NCBI RefSeq assembly: GCF_900182745.1 | Contig: NZ_FXTY01000003.1 | Span: 124,001-188,000 of the forward strand | Direction of reading: 5' to 3' | Length of the DNA: 64,000 bases | Source of the DNA: Shimia sagamensis | GTDB lineage: Bacteria; Pseudomonadota; Alphaproteobacteria; Rhodobacterales; Rhodobacteraceae | Shown here: in pieces, positions 51,562 through 59,494 of the stretch | How positions within the stretch are numbered: position 1 is the stretch's first letter | How the letters are laid out: the number at the start of each line of letters is the position of its first letter | Notes under the pieces: generated by a model | The model's input: only the letters and a program-made list of their open reading frames with translations | The model's database searches: none | Told to the model about the DNA's origin: nothing | Translations under genes and position numbers: made by a program

Positions 51562-52118
51562 CTATCCGCCTCATATAATGCCAATATCAAATCCACTAGA
51601 GTTCCCAGCGCCGGTCCATTTGCGATCCCGTCATGTGTGGAAAGCTCTTCCATACCTACCAAGGCGGCATAAAACACGCGCGTCAACTCTGGATTGCTCA
51701 ATCCAATCTCTTCAAACAATTCCTGCACATAGGTCATGCGCTTTATATCCACCTGTGCAACAGCTTCTGCGACATCTGTATTGTCGCGCGCCCAGGCTCT
51801 GATAGATGGTTCCGCTGCAATGCCGCCAAAATCCTCCGGTGGTCCTGCTGCGGCAATTTGCACCAATTCGCGCAATTTTCGCACCGCCGATCCCTGTTGA
51901 TCAACCAGCGTTACGATCTCAGCAAATGCACGGGTTTCCCATGTCTCCATCATCGCTGCATGAAATGTCGGGACATCGTCAAAATGCCAGTAAAATGAAC
52001 CCTTTGTAGCTTCAAGGCGCCGCGCCAATGGTTCCGCCTTGAGGGCCTTGGGGCCTGCTTCTGTCAAAGCCAGGAAACCAGCTTTGATCCAATCATCTTT
52101 TGAAAGTCGTTTTGCCAT
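51558..52118 (-). CDS. TetR-family transcriptional regulator
   Basis: The 186-residue protein has an N-terminal TetR helix-turn-helix (WIKAGFLALTEAGPKALKAEPLARRLEATKGSFYWHFDDVPTFHAAMM), which includes the expected G-S-F-Y-W-H-F element, and a helical ligand-binding C-terminus (IRAWARDNTDVAEAV). The ATG at 52118 was chosen as the family start. Two ATACG-N4-CGTAT dyads lie in the divergent region to the gene at 52205, as expected for a self-regulating repressor. The META-domain lipoprotein gene overlaps its stop. The ligand is unknown. Confidence 0.93.
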   Translation of the reverse strand: MAKRLSKDDWIKAGFLALTEAGPKALKAEPLARRLEATKGSFYWHFDDVPTFHAAMMETWETRAFAEIVTLVDQQGSAVRKLRELVQIAAAGPPEDFGGIAAEPSIRAWARDNTDVAEAVAQVDIKRMTYVQELFEEIGLSNPELTRVFYAALVGMEELSTHDGIANGPALGTLVDLILALYEADR

Positions 52119-52126
52119 GCCTAAAC

Positions 52127-52140
52127 ATACGGCAGCGTAT
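52127..52140. promoter_or_regulatory. TetR operator candidate, site 1 (ATACG-N4-CGTAT)
   Basis: A 5+5 dyad lies 8 bases upstream of the TetR start. It has the same half-site and spacing as site 2 at 52172-52189, so both are probably bound by the adjacent repressor. Confidence 0.68.
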
Positions 52141-52164
52141 TGACTCCTGCAAGTAAAGGAGTCA
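52141..52164. repeat. Inverted repeat TGACTCCT-N8-AGGAGTCA between the two TetR operators
   Basis: A perfect 8+8 inverted repeat lies exactly between the two ATACG-N4-CGTAT sites and overlaps a TTGACT hexamer that could serve as a -35 element for the rightward gene. It may be a second type of binding site. Confidence 0.5.
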
Positions 52165-52171
52165 CTCCTGA

Positions 52172-52189
52172 CCATACGATGGCGTATGG
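52172..52189. promoter_or_regulatory. TetR operator candidate, site 2 (CCATACG-N4-CGTATGG)
   Basis: A perfect 7+7 dyad with a 4-base centre overlaps the region just before the ribosome site of the gene at 52205. It is a longer version of site 1, consistent with strong repression of the divergent gene. Confidence 0.75.
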
Positions 52190-52204
52190 ATTTTGGAGGC
52201 TGTA

Positions 52205-52603
52205 ATGAACAAGTGGATGATGACTGCGGCGGGGCTATTATTTTTGACAACCGGCGTGCATGTGTTTTTGGGAGGGCCGGAAATACACGTACCGATTCAG
52301 GAGAGCGATCTGCACCCGGCTGTCCGCGCCGTTGGGGCGGTGGTCTGGCACGCCGTGACTGTGATGTTGTTGGTCTTTGGCGCGGGCTGTGCTTGGCTCT
52401 CACGCAATCCCAACGCGCCGCTCGCTTGGCTGATGATTGCAACACAACTTGGATTTGTCGGGCTTTTCGTAGCCTACGGCATGGCGTTACTTGGCAACCT
52501 CACGGTCATGCCGCAGTGGATTATTTTCGGGCTTATCTCAGCCGTAATTGCAATGGGTATCCGTGCGGACAACACCCCGGCACGACGCGCGGCTACTGCC
52601 TGA
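52205..52603 (+). CDS. Small integral membrane protein, probable TetR target
   Basis: The 132-residue protein has four hydrophobic segments near residues 6-22, 45-65, 75-95 and 103-120. The first is followed by a polar loop with GGPEIHVPIQESDLHP. GGAGG lies 7 bases before the ATG at 52205. It is divergent from the TetR gene and has a strong operator overlapping its leader, so it is probably the repressed target. I do not recognise a named family; a small-molecule stress role is possible but unproven. Confidence 0.75.
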   Translation: MNKWMMTAAGLLFLTTGVHVFLGGPEIHVPIQESDLHPAVRAVGAVVWHAVTVMLLVFGAGCAWLSRNPNAPLAWLMIATQLGFVGLFVAYGMALLGNLTVMPQWIIFGLISAVIAMGIRADNTPARRAATA

Positions 52604-52606
52604 CCG

Positions 52607-52909
52607 TCACCAATTGCTGGTGTGGTCGCGTGGTGTCGCGACCACCGCATTTGGGGCGCCGTCGGCAAACTCTTTCACACGCGCTGCGAATGTGGCGAAA
52701 TACTCTTGGCTCTGAACGTGCTTCAGGGTTGCCTCGCTGTCCCAACGTCCCCAATGAATGCGTGTTACGCCATTGTCGGCCACGGCCACTTGGTAGGAGA
52801 ACCCCTGAGCTGCGGGATCATTGCCCACTGCATTGATGAAGGCTTCGCAGGTGGCCACCCACACCATGTCGTCCCCGTCGTAGTCATATGTGATGGTGAT
52901 ACAGCGCAT
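52607..52909 (-). CDS. Conserved hypothetical protein, possibly dimeric alpha/beta-barrel type
   Basis: The 100-residue protein has MRCITITYDYDGDDMVWVATCEAF..., a VAVADNGVTRIHWGRWDSEATLKHVQSQEYF segment and a C-terminal AARVKEFADG. This pattern is loosely like antibiotic biosynthesis monooxygenase/Dabb barrels, but a family cannot be fixed. GAAGGA precedes the ATG at 52909. It is convergent with the gene at 52205, with only three bases between stops. Confidence 0.65.
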   Translation of the reverse strand: MRCITITYDYDGDDMVWVATCEAFINAVGNDPAAQGFSYQVAVADNGVTRIHWGRWDSEATLKHVQSQEYFATFAARVKEFADGAPNAVVATPRDHTSNW

Positions 52910-53035
52910 GTGGGGCTTCCTTCTATTGTGTCGGTGCACGCAGTTTGTGGCACAAATCGCCGCAACAGCGCACGTTGCGTTCATTTCTCTCGGGACAGTC
53001 TGCCTTGAAATACGCACCACCGCAAAACAGTCGCG

Positions 53036-53057
53036 ATACCGACGTAATACCGACGTA
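53036..53057. repeat. Tandem direct repeat, two copies of ATACCGACGTA
   Basis: Two exact 11-base copies stand head to tail, about 127 bases upstream of the hypothetical gene start at 52909. The 11-base period equals one helical turn, as seen in some operators. It may also be a chance duplication. Confidence 0.4.
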
Positions 53058-53100
53058 GATTTCGGCGGATTTTAGCTGCCGATTCCTTGTTAATATGTGA

Positions 53101-53133
53101 AAAATGAAAAACGCGGCCCCCGAAGGAGCCGCG
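53101..53133 (-). terminator. Intrinsic terminator after the acyl-CoA dehydrogenase gene
   Basis: On the minus strand, a 9-bp stem (CGCGGCTCC against GGGGCCGCG, one T-G pair) with a TTCG tetraloop is followed by TTTTTCATTTTT. It lies 30 bases after the stop at 53164. Confidence 0.9.
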
Positions 53134-53163
53134 CAAAGTCTGCTGTCTAACTGAGAGCGGGTG

Positions 53164-54825
53164 TCAGCTCAGCAAACGTCTCGCAATCACCTGTGCCTGA
53201 ATTTCCGCTGCACCTTCAAAGATGTTGAGGATGCGCGCGTCACACAGGATGCGGCTCACGCTGTATTCCAACGCAAAGCCGTTACCGCCATGAATTTGCA
53301 GGGCATTATCCGCTGCGGCCCAGGCCACACGGGCGCCCAGAAGTTTGGCCATGCCGGCTTCAAGATCACACCGGTGTCCATGGTCCTTTTCCCAAGCAGA
53401 GAAGTACGTCAGCTGGCGGGCGATCATGATTTCTACCGCCATCATGGCCAATTTTCCGGCCACCCGTGGGAAGTTGATCAGCGATTTTCCAAATTGCTTA
53501 CGGTCGATGCCATACTGCATGCCCACGTCCAGCGCAGACTGCGCAACACCAATCGCACGCGCCGCGGTTTGGATGCGAGCCGACTCGAAGGTTTCCATCA
53601 ACTGCTTGAAACCTTTGCCTTCTTCGCCGCCAAGCAGATTCTCACCTTTGACTTTAAAACCGTCAAAGGCCAGCTCGTATTCTTTCATGCCTCGATAGCC
53701 GAGCACCTCGATTTCGCCGCCGGTCATGCCCTCTGTTGGGAAGGGGTTCTCCTCAGAGCCGGGAGTTTTTTCAGCCAGGAACATGGACAGTCCGCGGTGA
53801 TCGGGAGAGTCTGGATTGGTGCGGGCCAAAAGGGTCATCACTTGTGTGCGGGCCGCGTGAGTAATCCAGGTTTTGTTGCCTGTTACCTCCCAGTTGCCGT
53901 CCTCAGTTTTCACAGCGCGCGTGCGCAATGAACCAAGATCAGAGCCAGTGTTTGGCTCTGTAAAGACAGCCGTCGGCAAGATTTCCGCACTGGAGAGTTT
54001 TGGCAGCCACTGTTGTTTTTGCTCTTCCGTACCGCCGCAAAGAATCAACTCCGCCGCGATCTCAGAGCGGGTGCCCAAGGAACCCACACCGATATAGCCG
54101 CGGGACAGCTCCTCGGAGACCACAACCATGGAGGCTTTGGAAAGGCCAAATCCGCCGTATTCCTCTGGAATGGTCAGGCCAAACACGCCCATTTCCGCAA
54201 GCTCTTCAATGATTTCCATTGGAATGAGCTCGTCCTTGAGGTGCCACTCATGGGCATTGGGCTCTACGCGATCCACTGCAAACCGGCGGAACTGTTCGCG
54301 GATCATTTCAAGCTCGTCGTCAAGGCCGCTCTGGCCCACAGTGATGTTGGCCGCCTGCTCCTGCATCAACTCTACAAGACGCATGCGCGCGGCTTGGGAG
54401 TTGCCTTTGTCACACAACGTCATGACCTCTGCCGCCATCAGGCCGCGGGTTTCATCTTGCGTGAGACCAAGATCCTGCAAGCGCACAATCTCACCCTGGC
54501 TCATTGGAATGCCGCCATAGACTTGCCAGAGGTATTCTCCAAAAGCGATTTGGTGAATGATCTGTTCGATCTCCCCAAATTTGCCTTCGCCATCCAGCTT
54601 TTCTGCCCAAGCCTGCATTTGCTTTAACGACTGGGCATATGTGGCCAACCAGCTCAGGCCATGGGCCGCCGTTTGGTTTTGCTCGATGAGCTTCCCCGAA
54701 ACCCGGCCATTTTCAGAGACAGTCTCTTTCACCCGCGCAATCGCGGCCTCCAGAATACTCTCCATCGGCGCAACAGCCGCTCCGGTCAATTTCAGAAGAT
54801 CAGGAAGAATCACTGAGTTTGTCAT
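53164..54825 (-). CDS. mcd: (2S)-methylsuccinyl-CoA dehydrogenase-like acyl-CoA dehydrogenase
   Basis: The 553-residue protein is a long acyl-CoA dehydrogenase. An N-terminal helical extension of about 170 residues precedes the ordinary dehydrogenase domains. These carry TIPEEYGGFGLSKASMVVVSEELSRGYIGVGSLGTRS, TEPNTGSDLGSLRTRAVK and the C-terminal HGGNGFALEYSVSRILCDARILNIFEGAAEIQ. That extended length is the mark of Mcd of the ethylmalonyl-CoA pathway, which oxidises methylsuccinyl-CoA to mesaconyl-CoA. The ATG at 54825 is chosen over an upstream start at 54852. No other pathway gene is adjacent, so the subfamily call rests on size and motifs. Confidence 0.82.
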   Translation of the reverse strand: MTNSVILPDLLKLTGAAVAPMESILEAAIARVKETVSENGRVSGKLIEQNQTAAHGLSWLATYAQSLKQMQAWAEKLDGEGKFGEIEQIIHQIAFGEYLWQVYGGIPMSQGEIVRLQDLGLTQDETRGLMAAEVMTLCDKGNSQAARMRLVELMQEQAANITVGQSGLDDELEMIREQFRRFAVDRVEPNAHEWHLKDELIPMEIIEELAEMGVFGLTIPEEYGGFGLSKASMVVVSEELSRGYIGVGSLGTRSEIAAELILCGGTEEQKQQWLPKLSSAEILPTAVFTEPNTGSDLGSLRTRAVKTEDGNWEVTGNKTWITHAARTQVMTLLARTNPDSPDHRGLSMFLAEKTPGSEENPFPTEGMTGGEIEVLGYRGMKEYELAFDGFKVKGENLLGGEEGKGFKQLMETFESARIQTAARAIGVAQSALDVGMQYGIDRKQFGKSLINFPRVAGKLAMMAVEIMIARQLTYFSAWEKDHGHRCDLEAGMAKLLGARVAWAAADNALQIHGGNGFALEYSVSRILCDARILNIFEGAAEIQAQVIARRLLS

Positions 54826-54995
54826 AGCCAAGTCCTGTCCATCATGCGCCATACGTCAAAAGCCCTCAAATGCTGCAGTGTGACATAATCCCTTTGCAGG
54901 TGCAGCGCAACAAAAATACGAATTGCGCGCCAACTTTGGTCGTTTGTTTCGCGTGAAGTCTTTGTTGGTGTGTGCTTTGAGGCCTATAGCAAGGT

Positions 54996-55760
54996 ATGGA
55001 TTCTCTGTTTCTGGACTATGCACCTCAAGTTTTGGTTTTCTGTGCGAGCGTTGGGCTGCTTGCAGGGATTATCAAAGGCATGGTTGGCTTTGGCATGCCT
55101 ATGGTCTTGATTTCAGGGCTAAGTACATTTCTTTCTCCCGAAATTGCCCTGGCGGGTCTTATCTTTCCAACATTGGCCAGCAATGGCTTTCAAGCCTTCA
55201 GGCATGGCGCAGGGGCGGCATGGCAATCCTTAAAGCGTTTCCGGCGCTTTCTGATTGCGGGGGGCATCGTCATGGGTGTCAGCGCCCAGTTTGTCCGCTG
55301 GGTACCAGAAAATGTGTTGTTGGTCATGATTGGTGCGCCAGTTGCCATGTTTGTTGTTTTGCAACTGTTTGGCCGTCCGCTGCGCATCGCAAAACCCACT
55401 GCGCGAGGTGAAGTTGCGGTTGGCGCATTTGCGGGAGCAATTGGCGGCGTGTCAGGCGTTTGGGGACCTCCCACGGTCTCATATCTAACTGCAATTGGCA
55501 CGGAGAAGACGGAGCAAATCAGAATCCAGGGTGTAATCTATGGCCTGGGAGCAGTGGCACTTTTATTTGCTCATTTGGGTTCTGGTGTGCTGAACGTCAA
55601 AACGGCGCCCTTGTCGTTTTTTCTGGTAATTCCCGCCATGTTAGGCATGTGGGTGGGAACAAAGGTTTCGGATAGAATTGACCAGAAAATGTTTCGGCGC
55701 ATGACGCTTGTGGTGTTGCTGCTTGCTTCCCTAAACCTCATTCGCCGGGCATTTTTCTAG
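54996..55760 (+). CDS. Sulfite exporter TauE/SafE (TSUP) family membrane protein
   Basis: The 254-residue protein has about eight hydrophobic segments arranged as two similar halves. The halves carry GLLAGIIKGMVGFGMPMVLISGLSTFLSP and GAFAGAIGGVSGVWGPPTVSYLTAIGTEK, the repeat signatures of the TSUP family. Members export sulfite, sulfoacetate or other organic anions. It is divergent from the acyl-CoA dehydrogenase gene, with 170 bases between the starts. The substrate is unknown. Confidence 0.9.
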   Translation: MDSLFLDYAPQVLVFCASVGLLAGIIKGMVGFGMPMVLISGLSTFLSPEIALAGLIFPTLASNGFQAFRHGAGAAWQSLKRFRRFLIAGGIVMGVSAQFVRWVPENVLLVMIGAPVAMFVVLQLFGRPLRIAKPTARGEVAVGAFAGAIGGVSGVWGPPTVSYLTAIGTEKTEQIRIQGVIYGLGAVALLFAHLGSGVLNVKTAPLSFFLVIPAMLGMWVGTKVSDRIDQKMFRRMTLVVLLLASLNLIRRAFF

Positions 55761-55832
55761 GCGCCTTTTCTCAGCTTGCTCCTGCCTGCCTGAGCGGTAG
55801 GATAACGCGGACGTGCAAGGAGTATATCAACG

Positions 55833-56930
55833 GTGTCACAGATCAACACATCCCTGCGCGTGGCTTCTCTGAGCCTTGCCATTTTGGCCGCTATTGCCAC
55901 CGGCTGGTTTCTAAATGCTGCTCAGGCAATCCTTGTGCCCATCGTGCTGGGAGCTCTGCTGGCCTTCCTGATGGATGGCATTTCCCGCTTCATGGGCCGC
56001 ATCCCTCTTTACTCAAAATATGTGCCAGGTTGGCTGCGCACGATGCTGACAACCGTTGTGCTCTTTATTGTGCTTGCTGGTTTGATCAGTTTTTTTGCGA
56101 GAAACTTAGACCCGGTTGTGCGGGCAATGCCAGATTATTTGGAGCGCCTGTCTCATACGTCGTCCGAGGTGGCTGCCCGCTTCGATGTGGAGTTTGAACT
56201 GACGTGGCAATCGTTGGATCGCCTGTTGTTTGACAATATCGACATTCAGCGGCTCATCCGTATGACGGTAAATTCGGTCAGCTACTCAGCCGGATACCTG
56301 GCGCTTGTCTTTCTATACGCCATCTTATTTCTGATTGAACGGGACAGTATTCCAAAAAAAGTCGCCGCAATCGTTCCGGATCACCAATCGCAGTCCAATG
56401 TGTGGCAAACCATCGATTTGATTACCGCGCAAATTGGCACCTATTTTACCACCAAGACCTTGATCAACGTGGTGCTCGGCGTTCTGTGCTGGGTGATCTT
56501 TCTGTTCTTTGGGCTAGAATTTGCCGCCTTCTTTGCTGTGACCACAGCGATCTTCAACTACATCCCTTACGTTGGGTCATGGATTGCGATGGCGTTGCCC
56601 ATGCTTTTTGCGGTTGGTGATTGGGGGCTAAATATGGACGTCGTGCTGTTGTTTGCTGCGCTCAGCGGCGCGCAATTTGGTGTTGGGTATTTCTGGGAAC
56701 CGCGTCTCATGGGGCGATCCATGAACTTGAGCCCTGTGATTGTGATGGTGTCGTTGGCATCGTGGGCTGCGGTCTGGGGCCTGATTGGTGCCATCCTGTC
56801 AGTCATATTAACCTCTGGAATTATGACCATCATGTCATTTTTCCGTGCCACCAGACCCGTGGCAATTCTGCTAACCAATGATGGAGAGATACCCTGGTTG
56901 CAAGAGATTGATGTTGGTGAAGAGGCCTGA
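55833..56930 (+). CDS. AI-2E family transporter
   Basis: The 365-residue protein has the AI-2E pattern: two N-terminal hydrophobic segments, a long cytoplasmic or periplasmic amphipathic region (residues 85-150), then LALVFLYAILFLIERDSIPKK and further helices ending in GVGYFWEPRLMGRSMNLSPVIVMVSLASWAAVWGLIGAILSV. The family includes TqsA-type exporters and Na+/H+ antiporter-like proteins, so the substrate cannot be read. The start is GTG at 55833, preceded by AAGGAG. It follows the TSUP gene by 72 bases. Confidence 0.9.
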   Translation: MSQINTSLRVASLSLAILAAIATGWFLNAAQAILVPIVLGALLAFLMDGISRFMGRIPLYSKYVPGWLRTMLTTVVLFIVLAGLISFFARNLDPVVRAMPDYLERLSHTSSEVAARFDVEFELTWQSLDRLLFDNIDIQRLIRMTVNSVSYSAGYLALVFLYAILFLIERDSIPKKVAAIVPDHQSQSNVWQTIDLITAQIGTYFTTKTLINVVLGVLCWVIFLFFGLEFAAFFAVTTAIFNYIPYVGSWIAMALPMLFAVGDWGLNMDVVLLFAALSGAQFGVGYFWEPRLMGRSMNLSPVIVMVSLASWAAVWGLIGAILSVILTSGIMTIMSFFRATRPVAILLTNDGEIPWLQEIDVGEEA

Positions 56931-56937
56931 CCTCGAC

Positions 56938-57444
56938 CTATTGGTTTACCTGATCATACCAGGCCAGTAAGGACTCGATGTCAGCTGACACATTGGTCGC
57001 CATGCCGCCTGAAAACTCCTCAAACACCTCAGCATTTAAAGGGTTTGTACCCGCAATAACCGTCGCATCTTTTTCCAGCGCATCCGCCAGTAAATCCCGA
57101 AATCCACCGCCTTCTGTTTCCTGCTTGCCAAATTTGTTGAGCAGGAAAACGTCAAAGTCGGCTTGCATGGATTGTCCAACAGCCGTTATCGCAGTTGCCA
57201 TTGCATCCGGATCAAGTCGGCAGCCTTGTGCTTCTTTGCCCAAATTTTGCGAAATGCGAATGGTCGGACCATTTGGCAAAATACGTACATCCATGTCACA
57301 TCCTTGCGCAGTGCCGCATTCGGTGTTGGTTTGTACGATCCCACGCGTCTTAAGACCGCGTGCTTCCAAGCGTTCTGCCAAATCGGACAACAGAAGGTCC
57401 AACTCTCCGCGTCCATGCGCCATGGTGTATGCAATTTTCATCAT
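56938..57444 (-). CDS. DUF2478 domain-containing protein
   Basis: The 168-residue protein matches DUF2478: KIAYTMAHGRGELDLLLSDLAERLEARGL at the N-terminus, CDMDVRILPNGPTIRISQNLGKEAQGCRLDPDAM, and a C-terminal VFLLNKFGKQETEGGGFRDLLADAL. This P-loop-like family is often found beside molybdate transport or molybdenum enzyme genes, but none is present here. Its stop faces the AI-2E gene stop, 8 bases apart. The start may be either of two adjacent ATG codons. Confidence 0.85.
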   Translation of the reverse strand: MMKIAYTMAHGRGELDLLLSDLAERLEARGLKTRGIVQTNTECGTAQGCDMDVRILPNGPTIRISQNLGKEAQGCRLDPDAMATAITAVGQSMQADFDVFLLNKFGKQETEGGGFRDLLADALEKDATVIAGTNPLNAEVFEEFSGGMATNVSADIESLLAWYDQVNQ

Positions 57445-57500
57445 GACTTTGAAAATAGGTCGGTGTTTTCAGAAAGCAAATACCATCTTGCCCCAAGATC

Positions 57501-57953
57501 TTAGTCCAGAGACTTGGGGAGCAGCTTGTTTATGAGAGAAACTAGGAATGCGGTGGAAATACCAAAGCACAAAATGCCGGTTACTCCGCCAAACGCGCCA
57601 AAAACGCGAAATTCGACGGGTAAAACAACGTCGCCATATCCCACGGTCGTATAGGTTACGAGTGAGAAATAGAGTGCGTCGTAAAGGTAATCAAAGGCTT
57701 TCATATTGAGCAGTACCGCCGCCCAGAGCCAAACCTGAATGGTGTGTGAACTCACGATCATGACAAAGGCCGCACCAACAACAACGGTTGTTCTTAGCAT
57801 GCGAGACCGATTTTTGACCCAGCGGCCAATATGAGCCAGCGCCTCAATCATCGCGGCCAGCAGGCCGACATGAATGAGGGCACACACGCTAAGAACTACG
57901 GATCCCCACAACAGCTGATCGTGTTGGCTCATCGCTAGTGTGTCTGGTGTCAT
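57501..57953 (-). CDS. Potassium channel family protein (two-pore-helix ion channel)
   Basis: The 150-residue protein has three hydrophobic segments and the potassium selectivity filter TTVGYGD at residues 102-108, between a pore helix (LYDALYFSLVTY) and the last membrane helix (FGAFGGVTGILCFGISTAFLVSLI). It lacks an obvious RCK domain. It should form a tetrameric cation pore. GAGAG precedes the ATG at 57953. It is transcribed leftward, upstream of the DUF2478 gene. Confidence 0.88.
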   Translation of the reverse strand: MTPDTLAMSQHDQLLWGSVVLSVCALIHVGLLAAMIEALAHIGRWVKNRSRMLRTTVVVGAAFVMIVSSHTIQVWLWAAVLLNMKAFDYLYDALYFSLVTYTTVGYGDVVLPVEFRVFGAFGGVTGILCFGISTAFLVSLINKLLPKSLD

Positions 57954-58020
57954 GGAGTCGCTCTCGTTGCTCGACGCAAAACTTGCACGCGATCAGGCGA
58001 AGAACAAGCCTGCCAAATGG

Positions 58021-58398
58021 TCACATCGTCTCAACGCAATGACGTCTAAACGCCCGCTTCAACATGTCCAACTCCGCGCGCAGGAGGTCGATTTCTGCAC
58101 GTAGATCACCTGCCAAGGCTTCGCCGGCAATAAAGCTGACGGTGTCGAGCCGTTTTTCGGTTGTGTGTTCAGTAATGACCACAGTTTGAACGCCGTCTGA
58201 GATGCTTTCTTTCGGAATAGGAAAACGCAGTCGCCAGAGACCAGGCTCATCTGCTAGATCAACCGAAACATCCTGAACCGGCTCGCCCAAGTAAGTGACG
58301 TCAATCCGCGGCTTCGCGCGGGTGCCTTCCGAACATTTTAGAACCCCTTCCCAGATGCCCTCAAATAGGCGGGTTTTTGTCAGCGTTAGTTCGCTCAT
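58021..58398 (-). CDS. Conserved hypothetical protein
   Basis: The 125-residue protein has a beta-rich N-terminus (TRLFEGIWEGVLKC...RIDVTYLGEPVQDVSVDL, WRLRFPIPKESI) and a C-terminal amphipathic helix, residues 95-118, with a heptad-like leucine pattern (AEIDLLRAELDMLKRAF). It may oligomerise through that helix. I do not recognise a named domain. It starts 23 bases after the DUF6478-like gene stop on the same strand, so the two are probably co-transcribed. Confidence 0.72.
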   Translation of the reverse strand: MSELTLTKTRLFEGIWEGVLKCSEGTRAKPRIDVTYLGEPVQDVSVDLADEPGLWRLRFPIPKESISDGVQTVVITEHTTEKRLDTVSFIAGEALAGDLRAEIDLLRAELDMLKRAFRRHCVETM

Positions 58399-58421
58399 GT
58401 GGCCATCCCTTTGTGTTTGTT

Positions 58422-59207
58422 TCAGAACTCTGCTCGTGGACGGCGGGAGAATGTGACGTCCCGGAGGACAACCTGGTTCATCTCGGGGCCCTCAAAAATC
58501 AGGTCGATCCACATTTTCTCGACCCTCTTTTCGTTGAGGTTTGAATACGCCAAATCAAACTCGACCCGAATGTCTTCGGCCTGAAGCGGCAGTTCGCGCA
58601 CGATTTGTTCTGTGTTTGGCCCATGGCGGATATTCAAGCGTGCAAATATTTCGAGCGGTTTTTCCATCTCAACAATTGTGTCCATCCGCACAACATGTTC
58701 CCGCTTAAGGCCTGAAACTGCTTCCTGTGGCATGTCGATCACCAAAGATAGAAACGAGCCGTCAAACCGAAAAACGTCCATACGCAGGCCAAACGGTGCG
58801 AGGTCTTTTTCCCTGTGGTTTCTGAGCTGTCGCAGGGTGAGCTCAGAAATGCGACAGTCATGGAAGAGCGTGACTTCCTCGCCCAGCATTTCTTTGTTTT
58901 CCACCGCGGCACGGCCTTTTGCTGGAATAGGCTCTCGCCACAGAGCCGGGCGCCACGACCAATCTGTCCCATGGGGCTTGGGAAAGGCGTTGGAGCCAAT
59001 GATGGGCAGAGCCAAACGGCTTTCGGAAACCGCAATCACAGTATCCAGATATTGACGAAGGGTTCTGGCTCTGCGCCGTTGCGCCCGTAAGGTGGCAATA
59101 TCCGCTTCAGAGGCCTTGCGAGCATTGCGCGCCCAATACCGTGACAATCCGCTTTGTAGCGCCTGCTGAAAAAAACGTCTGCTTTTTGCCATTTGGCTTG
59201 GAACCAT
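58422..59207 (-). CDS. DUF6478-like protein
   Basis: The 261-residue protein has a basic helical N-terminus (ARNARKASEADIATLRAQRRRARTLRQYLDTVI) and a long beta-rich middle and C-terminal part (LPIIGSNAF, DWSWRPALWREPI, SELTLRQLRN, IRVEFDLAYSN). It matches a Rhodobacterales-specific family, DUF6478, of unknown function. An in-frame ATG at 59192 gives a slightly shorter alternative. It is divergent from accD, with 287 bases between the starts, and upstream of the small gene at 58021. Confidence 0.75.
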   Translation of the reverse strand: MVPSQMAKSRRFFQQALQSGLSRYWARNARKASEADIATLRAQRRRARTLRQYLDTVIAVSESRLALPIIGSNAFPKPHGTDWSWRPALWREPIPAKGRAAVENKEMLGEEVTLFHDCRISELTLRQLRNHREKDLAPFGLRMDVFRFDGSFLSLVIDMPQEAVSGLKREHVVRMDTIVEMEKPLEIFARLNIRHGPNTEQIVRELPLQAEDIRVEFDLAYSNLNEKRVEKMWIDLIFEGPEMNQVVLRDVTFSRRPRAEF

Positions 59208-59494
59208 GTCTCATTGTTGCTGGCGGCGAAACGATCTGCGGCCTTCGTTATGATTATTTAGCGAAATGGTTGCGATAGGACAAATGTCCATTCAGTCCTA
59301 TCCCCATGAATTTTCAGTGTGTTGCCCAGTGTCTGTTCCGTAAATGAAGTACTTCGGTTGTAAGTGACGTTGAAATGTACCTTTCAAAGGAGCCAAAAAG
59401 GGATATGGGGACGCCACTGGAGCATGACTGAGATTGCATTTTCTGACGTAGCGTCTTATCTCATCCGAGATTGGAACCAGAGGACACTGATCAC

